A stretch of 33,775 bases of DNA from Clostridia bacterium (GCA_021202395.1 JAJQDC010000039.1:1-33775); one strand, 5' to 3'; positions 20,758 to 30,485 are shown, counted from the first letter of the stretch. A program made the numbers and translations. The notes: a model not told the origin generated them from the sequence alone.

Positions 20758-23700
20758 ATGGCAAAAACTAACGAAATAATAAGATATCTCGCCGATGAAC
20801 AAAAGGCAGAGCTCGCCGCCGATGTAAACAATCTTTCCGGTACGGAATTGGGCGAAGCTGGCATACCCGCCGTGCGCTTTGCCGCTGCGGAAGAAGGGGA
20901 CGGTACATACCCTTCCTACAAGGCTATGGCGTACAGCTGGAACAAAGACCTTTTGCAGGCGGTATGGCAGGACAGGGCGGCAAGTGCCGGCAGGCAGGCA
21001 GAAGTATTGATCTCTCCCCCGGCGGGCGTGTGCAACAGCCCCTATTCGGGCGGCGCTGCAGAAGACCCCTACCTTGCGGGTGCGTACATTGCTGCGTACT
21101 CCGCAGGCGTAAAGCAGGCAGGTCTTACGCCCTGCATATCCTGTAACTTTGACGGGGCAGACGTAGCCTTTATGGACACAGCCCCTTCCGACAGGGCGTT
21201 CAACGAATACTATATGCTCCCCTTTACCAACGCGGCAGAAGGTTCGGCATATATGTTCCCCTACGTTAAGTACGGCGGCGCATACGGCGATATTTATACA
21301 AACCAGGTAAACTCATTTTTACATAAAAACTGTAAAGGTACGGTAATATGCAAAGACGTCCCCGACCGCCATATTGTAAGCTGTTTAAAGAGCGGCAACC
21401 TGGTAACGGGCGGCAATGCAGATAAAATTAAAGAAGAACTCTCCTTTATATCTTCCAACAGCCGTGCTGGCGGCGTTGTTGACCCCCTTGTAAGGGCGGT
21501 TTCCAATGCGGCGCAGAATGCGGCGGACTTTGCCTTTGACGCAGACAGAATAAAGGCGGCGGGTTCGTCAAAGCAGCAAAGCAGCGGTCTGGCACTTGAA
21601 ATTTCTGAACAGTCGTGCGTACTGCTCAAAAACCAGAACGTATTGCCGCTGAGAAGAGGGGCAACCCTGTCGGTTATCGGCAGCCTTTCGGATGACGTAA
21701 ACGCACAAAAATTTTCGGATATAGCGCGGTCAAACGGCTTTTCTTCTGAATGGAAAGAAGGTTACAGCCGCACCGACGAAACTTACGACGGCATTGCCGA
21801 AACGTTAGAATTTGCCTGCACGGCAGACTACTGCATAATGTTTTTGGGCTTTGACGAAAAATCGGGCGAAAACAGCAGAAAGACAAAACATACAAAACTG
21901 CCTGCTAACCAGCTTGCGCTGTTAAGCGCGGTGGCAGCAAAGGGAGCCAATATAATTGCGGTAATAAATTCAGAATACCCCGTAGACCTTTCGTTTGACG
22001 ATAGTGTGGCGGCAATTCTGCTTTGCCCGCCCACGGGCAGGTACACCGCGCAGGCTGTATACAACATACTGTCAGGCAAAACTTCCCCTTCGGGCAAGCT
22101 TGCAAGAACGTGGTATACAGATACTGACGAGCGGTTTAAACTTATTAAAGACGAGTGCCGCGGCGGCAGCAGAAAGATGGGCGTGTTTGCAGGCTACAGG
22201 GGTTACGGCGGCGGAGACGTTGCTTACCCCTTCGGCTATGGCTTAAGCTATTCCAAATTTGACTATTCGGGCTTTTCTTCGCAGGGCAGCGAGATAAAGT
22301 TCAAAGTAAAAAACAGGGGCAGGGCTGCTTCAGAAGTCATACAGATTTATCTGGGCAAGCCTGATTCGGCTATAGTCCGCCCCCAGATGGAGCTTAAAGC
22401 TTTTATTAAGGTGGACCTTAAAGAGGGTGAAAGCGCCGACTACAGCGTAAAGTTTTCACCAAAAACCCTGCAGGTATACAACAAGGGCAACTTTGTTTCA
22501 GAAGGCGGCAGATATAGCGTATATATCGGCAGCTCGCCGCAGGATATTAAGCTTAAGGGCAGCATAGACACATACGGGCAGGTAGTTCTGCCCGACGGCG
22601 AAAAGCAGTACGAATATGATATGTCTGCTTCTAACGTGGCGCAGGGCGGCTATACGTTAAAGCCCGTAAAGCAGGCTTCGGCAAAGACAAAGCCGCTGGT
22701 AACGGGTATATGGGCGGCAACGGGCTTCCTGTTCCTTGCATTGCTGTGTATTTCGCTTATAATAAGCGGTGTATTGGGTTCAACGGCGGTGCCGTACTTG
22801 GCGGTACAGGCCATAATGTATGCGGCGTTTATAGCCGTTATAGTACTTATTATTGTAGGAGTAAAAAAGTATATGGATTCCAGAAAAAATGCAGCTGCGG
22901 CGGCAGCGGGCGCAGACGGAGAAAATATCAACAGGGCGGTGCAGAACCCCTACGAAAAGCTGTTCGGCGAACTGTACGGCGAAGATGAAGAAGATTACCT
23001 TCCCGATGAAATTTATACCGAAAAGGAAAGGGTGCGCCCTGCAGACCAGGCAGAAGACGATGAAGAAGAGATTGAGCAGCAGGGCTTTACTGGCACGTTC
23101 GACCCCAAGGTAACTTTTGCAGATACCTGCGGGCAGCTGAACGACTTCTTCAGTTCCAGGGGCATATCTATGGGCGTGTCGGGCGCAAGAAAAATACTCT
23201 CTTCTATGGCGGCTTCAAGAATACTTGTGTTAGAAGGCAACTCGCCCCTTAACGGCAAGCTTACAAGGGCGCTCGGTGAATTTTTTGAAAGCGGCAATTA
23301 CTCCTGCAATATGGCTGAAATACCCGACGCGGAATCGCTTGTTTCAGACAGCGGCAATGCGTTTGGCGCGGCGATAGAACTTGCCATTAAAAACCCCGAC
23401 GATATTTATATTGCCGTGCTCACCAATGCGGGCGCAAAGCGGGTAGAAAGCATATTTACGCCCCTTGTGCGCTGTGCTTACGCAAACGAGCACCGCCGCA
23501 TTACCGTGGGCGGGATAAATACCGACGTACCGCCCAACATATGGTTTGTGCTCGTACCCGAATCTAACGGAATGGACTACGGCGATTTGCCGCTTTGCAA
23601 CTCTGCAGCGGTGCTTGTGCCCGAACTTACGGCTTGCGACCCTTCGGGCAGATACAGCGGCGAAAAGATCACTTACACCCAGTTTATGGGTATGTTAGAC

Positions 23701-24051
23701 AGGCTTACCCGCTTTGACGAAAACGGCGTTTACGCCCTTGACGAAGATCACAGCTGGAAAAAGATAGACAGGCTTGAAAAATATTTAAACGGCAAGTGCG
23801 GCTACAAGCTCGGCAATAAAGAGAGCCTGAGCATAGAAAGGTTTGCCGCGGTATACCTTGCCTGCGGCGGCGAACAGAACGACGCGTTGGACGGCGTTGC
23901 GGCAAGCAAGCTTACCCTGCCGCTTATGTCTTCGCTAAAAGATGCCGAGATGGAAGACGGCGAACTTATATCTAAGATAGAAGGCATTTTTGACGAATGC
24001 AGCGATATTAAAAAGGTAATCAATACTTACGATTTTTCGGCAGCTAAGTAA
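20758..24051 (+). CDS. GH3-fold/AAA-fold fusion with degenerate active sites
   Basis: The 1097-residue protein has no signal peptide. Residues about 30-600 follow glycoside hydrolase family 3: a TIM-barrel-like part (GIPAVRFA 35-42, EDPYLAGAY 102-110, SDRAFNEYYMLPF 144-156), the GH3 C-terminal domain (SCVLLKNQNVLPL 286-298, SPSGKLART 443-451) and an Fn3-like domain (FGYGLSYSKFDYS 492-504, EVIQIYLGKP 526-535). Catalytic motifs are damaged: the KHF strand reads SCNF (128-131) and the SDW nucleophile segment reads VICKDV (196-201). Two TM helices (about 646-672 and 679-702) are followed by an acidic linker (740-775) and an AAA-like domain (785-1080) whose Walker A reads GNSPLNGKL (827-835) and Walker B reads IAVLTNAG (885-892). 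That domain aligns along its length with the ATPase encoded next. Fold assignments are firm; function is unknown, probably scaffolding or regulation. Confidence 0.82.
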   Translation: MAKTNEIIRYLADEQKAELAADVNNLSGTELGEAGIPAVRFAAAEEGDGTYPSYKAMAYSWNKDLLQAVWQDRAASAGRQAEVLISPPAGVCNSPYSGGAAEDPYLAGAYIAAYSAGVKQAGLTPCISCNFDGADVAFMDTAPSDRAFNEYYMLPFTNAAEGSAYMFPYVKYGGAYGDIYTNQVNSFLHKNCKGTVICKDVPDRHIVSCLKSGNLVTGGNADKIKEELSFISSNSRAGGVVDPLVRAVSNAAQNAADFAFDADRIKAAGSSKQQSSGLALEISEQSCVLLKNQNVLPLRRGATLSVIGSLSDDVNAQKFSDIARSNGFSSEWKEGYSRTDETYDGIAETLEFACTADYCIMFLGFDEKSGENSRKTKHTKLPANQLALLSAVAAKGANIIAVINSEYPVDLSFDDSVAAILLCPPTGRYTAQAVYNILSGKTSPSGKLARTWYTDTDERFKLIKDECRGGSRKMGVFAGYRGYGGGDVAYPFGYGLSYSKFDYSGFSSQGSEIKFKVKNRGRAASEVIQIYLGKPDSAIVRPQMELKAFIKVDLKEGESADYSVKFSPKTLQVYNKGNFVSEGGRYSVYIGSSPQDIKLKGSIDTYGQVVLPDGEKQYEYDMSASNVAQGGYTLKPVKQASAKTKPLVTGIWAATGFLFLALLCISLIISGVLGSTAVPYLAVQAIMYAAFIAVIVLIIVGVKKYMDSRKNAAAAAAGADGENINRAVQNPYEKLFGELYGEDEEDYLPDEIYTEKERVRPADQAEDDEEEIEQQGFTGTFDPKVTFADTCGQLNDFFSSRGISMGVSGARKILSSMAASRILVLEGNSPLNGKLTRALGEFFESGNYSCNMAEIPDAESLVSDSGNAFGAAIELAIKNPDDIYIAVLTNAGAKRVESIFTPLVRCAYANEHRRITVGGINTDVPPNIWFVLVPESNGMDYGDLPLCNSAAVLVPELTACDPSGRYSGEKITYTQFMGMLDRLTRFDENGVYALDEDHSWKKIDRLEKYLNGKCGYKLGNKESLSIERFAAVYLACGGEQNDALDGVAASKLTLPLMSSLKDAEMEDGELISKIEGIFDECSDIKKVINTYDFSAAK

Positions 24052-24069
24052 CCGCAGGAGGTACTGTTT

Positions 24070-25398
24070 ATGTTCTACAATTTATGTGCAGACAATGTGT
24101 TTTTGTCCAGCCAGGCAATACTTATATACATAATTCTGTTCTTTGTTGTGCTGGTTATCCTTATAGTTTCGGTAGTGGCAAACGACAGATCTGCAAAACC
24201 TGACGGATTTTCTTCGCAGCCGTCGCAGGCGAACGCGGTGCAGATAACCGCAGCGGAAGTAAAGGGGGCAGAAAAGCCCAAGGCAAAGCAGGGCGAAGAA
24301 GAAGAGGAGGAATCGGGCATAAGGTTCCCCCAGCTGTGCGCAATAGATAAGGATAAGTTCAGGTATAAAAAGAGCGACTACGACGAAAAGATAACGCTTA
24401 AGGAATTCTGCGACCAGTTCCGCGACTACGCCGCAGGCGAACTTAAATTATACTACGATATAAAGGATATACGCCAGTTTATTGCAGGCATGGCGGTATC
24501 CAAAATAATCATACTGCAGGGTATGAGCGGTACGGGTAAAACATCGCTGGCAACAGCCTTCGGCGAGTTTGTGGATAATTTGTCTACCGTAGTATCGGTG
24601 CAGCCCATGTGGAAGGAAAGGACGGACCTTATAGGTTATTTCAACGAGTTTACAAAGAAGTTCAGCGAACAGAGCCTTTTGATAAAGATGTACGAAGCAA
24701 ACTACAGCAAAGACATATATATAACCGTGCTCGACGAAATGAATATAGCCAGGGTAGAGTATTACTTTGCAGAGTTCTTATCACTATTGGAACTGCCCAA
24801 TAAAGAACAAAGGTATTTAAAGGTAGTAACCAAAAAGTGGAAGAGCGACCCCAAACAGCTGAACAAAGAAGGCAAGATAAGGATACCCGACAATATGTGG
24901 TACGTGGGAACGGCGAACAACGACGACTCTACGTTTGCCATATCGGATAAAGTGTATGACCGCGCCATGATAATGGACTTAGACCGCAAGGCGGAACCGT
25001 TCAGGGCGGGCAAGGTAAAAAAGGTACACATAACAAGCGACAGGTTTTACCGTCTGGCAAATGAAGCCAAAAAGGAATACCGCATAACGGGCAGGAACAG
25101 AAGAAGGCTCGGCGAGCTGGATAAGTATATGATAGAAAAGTACCATATAACGTTCGGCAACCGAATCAAAAAGCAAATAGAAGAGTACATACCTGTATAC
25201 GTGGGTTGCGGCGGGAAAGAGATAGACGCGTTAGACGAGATACTGTCTAAAAAGGTAATGAGAAAGCTCAGCATGCAGAACCCGATATTGGTAAGGAACA
25301 CGTCAGAAGATTTTATACGGTATATAGACGATTTATTCGGCGAAGAGAATATGCAGCTTTGCAAAGACAGCATAAGGCGCATAGCCAACAATGCGTAA
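24070..25398 (+). CDS. Membrane-anchored McrB/MoxR-like AAA ATPase
   Basis: The 442-residue protein has one N-terminal TM helix (about 14-37; flanking charges suggest N-out, C-in), a Glu-rich linker (75-82) and a cytosolic AAA domain. Walker A is GMSGTGKT (151-158), Walker B is ITVLDEMN (218-225; Asp222 and Glu223), sensor 1 is GTANND (280-285) and Arg298 in DKVYDRAM is a candidate arginine finger. The W-x-D-L-x-GY stretch (WKERTDLIGYFN) and LDEMNIARVEYYFAEFLS place it near McrB and dynein-like AAA_5 proteins. No McrC nuclease or DNA-binding domain is nearby, so a restriction role is unlikely. The inactive AAA domain of the upstream gene is its paralogue (shared VYxxCGGxxxDALD near the C-terminus), so the two may form a mixed ring. 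SD AGGAGGT (24056-24062); gap to the previous gene is 18 bases. Confidence 0.88.
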   Translation: MFYNLCADNVFLSSQAILIYIILFFVVLVILIVSVVANDRSAKPDGFSSQPSQANAVQITAAEVKGAEKPKAKQGEEEEEESGIRFPQLCAIDKDKFRYKKSDYDEKITLKEFCDQFRDYAAGELKLYYDIKDIRQFIAGMAVSKIIILQGMSGTGKTSLATAFGEFVDNLSTVVSVQPMWKERTDLIGYFNEFTKKFSEQSLLIKMYEANYSKDIYITVLDEMNIARVEYYFAEFLSLLELPNKEQRYLKVVTKKWKSDPKQLNKEGKIRIPDNMWYVGTANNDDSTFAISDKVYDRAMIMDLDRKAEPFRAGKVKKVHITSDRFYRLANEAKKEYRITGRNRRRLGELDKYMIEKYHITFGNRIKKQIEEYIPVYVGCGGKEIDALDEILSKKVMRKLSMQNPILVRNTSEDFIRYIDDLFGEENMQLCKDSIRRIANNA

Positions 25399-25426
25399 CT
25401 ATAAAAAGTGCTTTTAAGGGGTGCTT

Positions 25427-28400
25427 ATGGGAAAGAGATCAAGGATATTATGGATAGTCGGGGCGGCAGCAATAGGCGTAATTGCCCTTATTATTGTAAT
25501 GGTGTCGCTTATAGTGAGCGGCGTTTTAGACGTTACGCAAAACAAGCTGGTTATAGTTTCTTCTTCAGAAGAATTTGTTTACGACGGCGAAGAGCACACC
25601 AGCGATGACTGGTACATTGCCGAAGGCGGGCTTAAAGACGGGCATTACATAGTTGCGTCCGTTACGGGCAGCCAGACGGACGTCGGCTCAAGCTATAACT
25701 ATGTTTCGGTGTACGTGTACGATTCTAACGACACCGACGTAACCGAAGATTACCAGATAGAATACCAGCCCGGCACGCTTACGGTAGTTGCAAGCACGCT
25801 TATAATTACCACTTCAAGCGCAGAAAAGATGTACGACGGCACACCCCTTACCGCCGATACGCAAAACGACTGGCAACTTGCGGCAGGCAATCTTTCTGCA
25901 GGGCACACCCTTAACGTAACGCTTTACGCAAGCATAACCAACGTCGGCTCGGTAGATAACGGAGCCTACGTTTATGTAACAAACGCAAACGGCAGCGACT
26001 GCACCGAAAATTACGATATTACGGTAGAAGCAGGCATACTTACCGTGCGCGGCGTGCAGATAACAATTTCTACTTCAAGTGCAGAAAAGATATACGACGG
26101 CACACCGCTTACAGCAAATACCGAAGATGATTGGGAATATATATCGGGCGACCTTTTTGAAGGGCATACGTTGTCTGTAACGGTATACGGCAGCCAGACG
26201 GATGCAGGCTCTTCAGATAACAGCGCTGCGGTATACATATACGACAGTAACGGTGTTAACTGTACAAACATCTACGAAATTACATGCGACTGCGGTACCC
26301 TTACTGTAGACGCAAGAAATATAACGGTAATATCAGGCGATGCAGAAAAGGAATACGACGGCAACCCGCTCACCTGCGAAGATTACACATGGGAATCGAT
26401 TAGCGGCCTTCTTGAAGGGCACGAGCTGGAAGTGCTGATATCGGGCACAAGGACGTATGCTGGTATATCGGAAAACACCATTGCAGACGTACAGGTGTAT
26501 TATCTTGACGTATACGGCAACAAAGTATACGTTACTTATAACTACAATATAAGTTACCAGTGCGGCCAGCTTTACGTAAAGGGCGACGTATATGAAGACA
26601 GCCATGAACTGGAAGTGGGCGATAACGACGTAACGGGCGGTGAAGAATATACCTTTACGGCAGAAGATTACGGCACATATACCTTTTATAACAGCACGGG
26701 GAGCGACCTTACCATAACGGACGCTTACGGCAATTATACGTGGATAGAAAGCGGCGGGCAATGCAGCCTGGTGCTTTCTGAAGGGGATATATTATACGTT
26801 TACCCGAATGACGGCGGCGTAATTACCATAGAAGCTGGCGCCACCTATTATGGCGACAGTCTGGATATATCGGGGAATATATCGGGCGACTTTATCACGG
26901 GCGGTGTAGATACCATAGTTGCGTTCAGCGTCTATTCTGACGTAAGCGGCTCGCTGTATTTCAAAATTATAAGCTACGGCGATTACAGCGGCCAGTCTTG
27001 GAACGCAGCAAGCGATTATTATGAACTTATAGACGGCACATACAGCATGAACTATCTGTTCGGGCTTGCCCTTGCCGAAGCGGGCTACAGCGAAGCATAT
27101 ATACAGGTGCAAAGCTATACAGATAATTACCTTTTGCCCTTCCAGCTTTCTACAACTCTGGGCGATTACGACGTGCAGACGAGCGACGTCTACTATACGG
27201 GCAGCAGTTCTTTTTACACGCTGTACGCCTATTACTACGATTATTTTTCTAACGGCACAAGCGGGCTTTACCTTCCCGATGCGTATACCGCGCTGGAAGA
27301 AGCTTACAGCAATTACGTTTACAGCAATTATTTAAGCGTCCCCTACAGCACGCTTGCATATTTAAATAATATTATAGCCGAACAGAATTTTGATACGTCG
27401 GATACATATACAACCATATATCAGGTAATCAATTACATTAAAAATGCCGCAACGTACAATCTGGAATACGACAGTTCGTTAAACTATGAAAGCGATATAG
27501 TAGTAGCATTTCTGGATACGTATCAGGAAGGCATCTGCCAGCACTTTGCAAGTGCGGCTACGCTGCTTTTAAGGGCTATGGGTATACCTGCACGCTACGT
27601 TCAGGGATATGTCGGCAGCACAGTTGCGGGCGAATGGTCAGACGTAACACCGGCTACGGCCCACGCCTGGGTAGAAGTTTATATAGACGGCCTTGGCTGG
27701 GTTACGGTAGACGCAACGCCGGGCGGCGCAGGCGGCGGCTCGGGTTCGGGCTCAGAAGGCGGCGGCTCGGGTTCCGGCGGCGGTAGCGGTGAATCAGAAG
27801 ACGGCACCCTTTACGAAGGGGATAACGCCGTTGAAGGTGAAGGGGAGTATACCTTTACCGCCGATGAAGACGGTGAATATACCTTTTTTAACGACACCGA
27901 CGGCGATATGATAATAACCGACGGCAACGGCAATGAAACGGTTATAGAGAGCGGCGGAACGGGCAGCTTTGAACTGAATGAAGGCGAATCTCTGGGTGTT
28001 TATACCGAAGGCGGCGGCAACGTCGAAATTGACGGAACAGGTTTCCTTTACGAAGGCGGAAACAGTGTTGAAGCCGACGGTGATTATACCTTTACCGCAG
28101 ATGCCTACGGCGAATATACCATTTACAACGGTACAGGCGGCGATATGGTAATAACAGGCGACTTCGGATACACCATTATCTCAAGCGGAGATTATGGCAC
28201 ATTTGAACTTGCCGAAGGGGAAGTGTTAGGTGTTTATACCAACGGAAGCGGCTCTGTTTATATCGGCGAAGGGTTAAGCGATTTCGGCATGCTCTACGAA
28301 GGAGACAACGCCGTTGTGGCAGAAGGGGAGTATATATTCACAGCCGATGAAAACGGCACATATACCTTTACCAATTCCACGGGCAGCGACATGATCGTAG

Positions 28401-30463
28401 CCGACACAGACGGCAATTATACAATTATAGCCGACGGCGGTTCGTTCGATTTTGACCTTGCCGAAGGCGAGTCGCTGGGTATATATACCCAAGGCGGCGG
28501 AAGCGTTACCATAGACTTTACGGGCACCCTTTACGAAGGGGATAATGCAGTAACAGGCGAAGGTAATTATACCTTTACGGCAGACGGCGACGGCACGTTT
28601 ACCTTTACCAACGGCACGGGCGGCTATATGATAGTAACCGACGGCAGCGGCAATGAAACTATTATTGCAAGCGGGGAAACGGGCAGTTTTGAACTTAATG
28701 AAGGCGAATCGCTGGATGTTTATACCGAAGGCGATGGTAACGTTACCGTAGGCGAAGATTTAACGGGCACCGTGGGCAATCTTGATACATCAGGTAAAAT
28801 AAGCGGCGGCAGCTCAGATGAAGGTGAAGCAGTAACAATATTCAAAGTTTATTCCGATACAACGGGCACGTTGTACTTTAAGCTTAAAAGCTTCGGTGTA
28901 TATGGTGTTTCGGTCGACCCCCAGTGGAACATTGTAGATGCTTATTCCGGGCTTATAGACGGTGAATACAGCATGAGTTATCTGCTTGGCCTTGCCCTTG
29001 CACAGGCAGGCTACAGCGATACGCTTATACAGGTAGAAAACTATTCAACCGATTATCTTTTACCCTACCAGCTATCCACTGCGGCAGCCGATTACGAAGT
29101 GCAGACAAGCGATGTATTATACAGCGGCAGTACGTATAACTATTCTGTATACGCCTACTACTACGACTACCTTACAAACGGCACAAGCGGGCTTTCGCTC
29201 CCTGCGGAATATACCGCGCTGGAAGAAGCTTACCGCAGCTACGTATATGATAATTATCTGGGCGTACCTGACAGCACGCTTGAATATCTTAACACCATAA
29301 TAGCAAAGCAGCAGTTTAATACAGATAACGTTTATACGCTTGCAGCCCAGGTGGTAAACTATATACAGAATGCGGCTACGTATAACCTTAAATACGACAG
29401 CTCTTTAGACGATGAAGACGATGTAGTGGTTGCATTTTTAAGCGAATATAAAGAAGGCATCTGCCAGCACTTTGCAAGTGCCGCAACACTTCTTTTCAGG
29501 GCGCTCGGCGTTCCCGCACGTTATACTCAGGGGTATTCGGTAAGTACCGTTGCTGGTACATGGGCAGAAGTATCACAATACGATGCCCACGCCTGGGTAG
29601 AAATTTATATAGACGGCCTTGGCTGGGTTACTGTAGACGCAACGCCGGGCGGTGCAGGCGGCGGCTCGGAATCAAGTGGCGGCAGCGCAGAGATTACCGA
29701 CGTGTATGAAGTATCTCCTTACACAGAGCGCTACGCATACGACGGCGACGAACATTTCTATTCCGATACAGAGTTAAAGGGGTTAGACGATTTAACCGAC
29801 CTTGGCTACACATATACGTTCACGGTAGAAGGATCACGCACCAATTACGGCATTACGGTTACCGTAATAACGTCTTTCACATTGTACGACCCCTACGGCA
29901 ACGACGTAACGAACGAGCTGGATATAGAGCTAAAAACAGGTAAACTGCAGATATATTATGCGCAGATAAGCGTTACAACGGGCAGCGCAAGCAAGGTATA
30001 CGACGGCACTGCCTTAACCTGCGATGAAATTTATGTAGATTCAAGCACCCTTGCCGAAGGGCATACGGTGGTTTACAGCACCAGCGGTACCATAACAACC
30101 ATAGGCCAGGTATCTAACGGCGTTTCTCTTACGGTGTATGATGAAAACGGCGAAGACGTAACCGACTGGTACTGGATAAAAACGTCTTACGGCACACTAA
30201 AAGTTACAGCCTGCGAAATTACCGTAACGGCGGCAAGCGTAACGGCTTCTTACGACGGCACTGAGCTCACCTGCAGCGACTACGTGGTGGAAGGCTTGCC
30301 CGAAGGGTTTACAGTACAGGCAACGGTTACAGGCTCGCAGACAAAGCCCGGCAGGGCAGATAACGTAATAACTTCCGTTACCGTATATGACGAGAACGGA
30401 AAGGACGTTACGTCTAACTTTGCAATAACCACGGTAGACGGCAAGCTTACCGTAACAAGATGA
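25427..30463 (+). CDS. Giant MBG-repeat surface protein with two transglutaminase domains
   Basis: A 1678-residue anchored protein; ATG 25427 is preferred over GTG 25421 because AAGGGG lies 5 bases upstream. A TM helix (about 9-34) follows MGKRSR, so the rest faces outward. Four MBG-like beta repeats (about 40-385, motif KxYDGTPLT) lead to an 80-residue beta repeat and a first transglutaminase-like domain with Cys704 (EGICQHFASAATLLL), His746 (HAWVE) and Asp762 (VTVDATPGG). A Gly/Ser linker and four more 80-residue repeats (795-1108, LYEGDNAV…EYTFTAD) lead to a second domain with Cys1346, His1388 and Asp1404, then three MBG-like repeats to the end. Both triads are complete, so cross-linking, peptide cleavage or cyclisation is possible. 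No sorting motif is present. It is the fifth gene of the operon, 28 bases after the ATPase. Confidence 0.88.
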   Translation: MGKRSRILWIVGAAAIGVIALIIVMVSLIVSGVLDVTQNKLVIVSSSEEFVYDGEEHTSDDWYIAEGGLKDGHYIVASVTGSQTDVGSSYNYVSVYVYDSNDTDVTEDYQIEYQPGTLTVVASTLIITTSSAEKMYDGTPLTADTQNDWQLAAGNLSAGHTLNVTLYASITNVGSVDNGAYVYVTNANGSDCTENYDITVEAGILTVRGVQITISTSSAEKIYDGTPLTANTEDDWEYISGDLFEGHTLSVTVYGSQTDAGSSDNSAAVYIYDSNGVNCTNIYEITCDCGTLTVDARNITVISGDAEKEYDGNPLTCEDYTWESISGLLEGHELEVLISGTRTYAGISENTIADVQVYYLDVYGNKVYVTYNYNISYQCGQLYVKGDVYEDSHELEVGDNDVTGGEEYTFTAEDYGTYTFYNSTGSDLTITDAYGNYTWIESGGQCSLVLSEGDILYVYPNDGGVITIEAGATYYGDSLDISGNISGDFITGGVDTIVAFSVYSDVSGSLYFKIISYGDYSGQSWNAASDYYELIDGTYSMNYLFGLALAEAGYSEAYIQVQSYTDNYLLPFQLSTTLGDYDVQTSDVYYTGSSSFYTLYAYYYDYFSNGTSGLYLPDAYTALEEAYSNYVYSNYLSVPYSTLAYLNNIIAEQNFDTSDTYTTIYQVINYIKNAATYNLEYDSSLNYESDIVVAFLDTYQEGICQHFASAATLLLRAMGIPARYVQGYVGSTVAGEWSDVTPATAHAWVEVYIDGLGWVTVDATPGGAGGGSGSGSEGGGSGSGGGSGESEDGTLYEGDNAVEGEGEYTFTADEDGEYTFFNDTDGDMIITDGNGNETVIESGGTGSFELNEGESLGVYTEGGGNVEIDGTGFLYEGGNSVEADGDYTFTADAYGEYTIYNGTGGDMVITGDFGYTIISSGDYGTFELAEGEVLGVYTNGSGSVYIGEGLSDFGMLYEGDNAVVAEGEYIFTADENGTYTFTNSTGSDMIVADTDGNYTIIADGGSFDFDLAEGESLGIYTQGGGSVTIDFTGTLYEGDNAVTGEGNYTFTADGDGTFTFTNGTGGYMIVTDGSGNETIIASGETGSFELNEGESLDVYTEGDGNVTVGEDLTGTVGNLDTSGKISGGSSDEGEAVTIFKVYSDTTGTLYFKLKSFGVYGVSVDPQWNIVDAYSGLIDGEYSMSYLLGLALAQAGYSDTLIQVENYSTDYLLPYQLSTAAADYEVQTSDVLYSGSTYNYSVYAYYYDYLTNGTSGLSLPAEYTALEEAYRSYVYDNYLGVPDSTLEYLNTIIAKQQFNTDNVYTLAAQVVNYIQNAATYNLKYDSSLDDEDDVVVAFLSEYKEGICQHFASAATLLFRALGVPARYTQGYSVSTVAGTWAEVSQYDAHAWVEIYIDGLGWVTVDATPGGAGGGSESSGGSAEITDVYEVSPYTERYAYDGDEHFYSDTELKGLDDLTDLGYTYTFTVEGSRTNYGITVTVITSFTLYDPYGNDVTNELDIELKTGKLQIYYAQISVTTGSASKVYDGTALTCDEIYVDSSTLAEGHTVVYSTSGTITTIGQVSNGVSLTVYDENGEDVTDWYWIKTSYGTLKVTACEITVTAASVTASYDGTELTCSDYVVEGLPEGFTVQATVTGSQTKPGRADNVITSVTVYDENGKDVTSNFAITTVDGKLTVTR
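26830..29665 (+). repeat. Internal duplication of the transglutaminase segment
   Basis: About 26830-27735 and 28750-29665 encode two related segments of about 300 residues, each including a 200-residue region before the transglutaminase core (IDGTYSMNYLFGLALAEAGY versus IDGEYSMSYLLGLALAQAGY). Stretches such as GACGGCCTTGGCTGGGTTAC are almost identical at DNA level, which suggests a fairly recent or homogenised duplication. Confidence 0.75.
27809..28751 (+). repeat. Four tandem 80-residue beta repeats
   Basis: Four units of about 235-240 bp encode LYEGDNAV-type repeats ending in a segment like FELNEGESLGVYTEGGG. Units 1 and 4 are the most similar. A fifth, more distant copy lies at about 26600-26830 before the first transglutaminase segment. 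Confidence 0.75.
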
Positions 30464-30485
30464 AAAATAATTAAAGGAGGCGGCG

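Noticed and set aside
20758..22650. Functional beta-glucosidase or NagZ
   Set aside because: The GH3 segments around the KHF and SDW motifs are altered, and the protein lacks an export signal.
24070..25398. McrB-type restriction component
   Set aside because: The ATPase resembles McrB in its AAA core but has an N-terminal TM helix, no modified-DNA-binding domain and no McrC neighbour.
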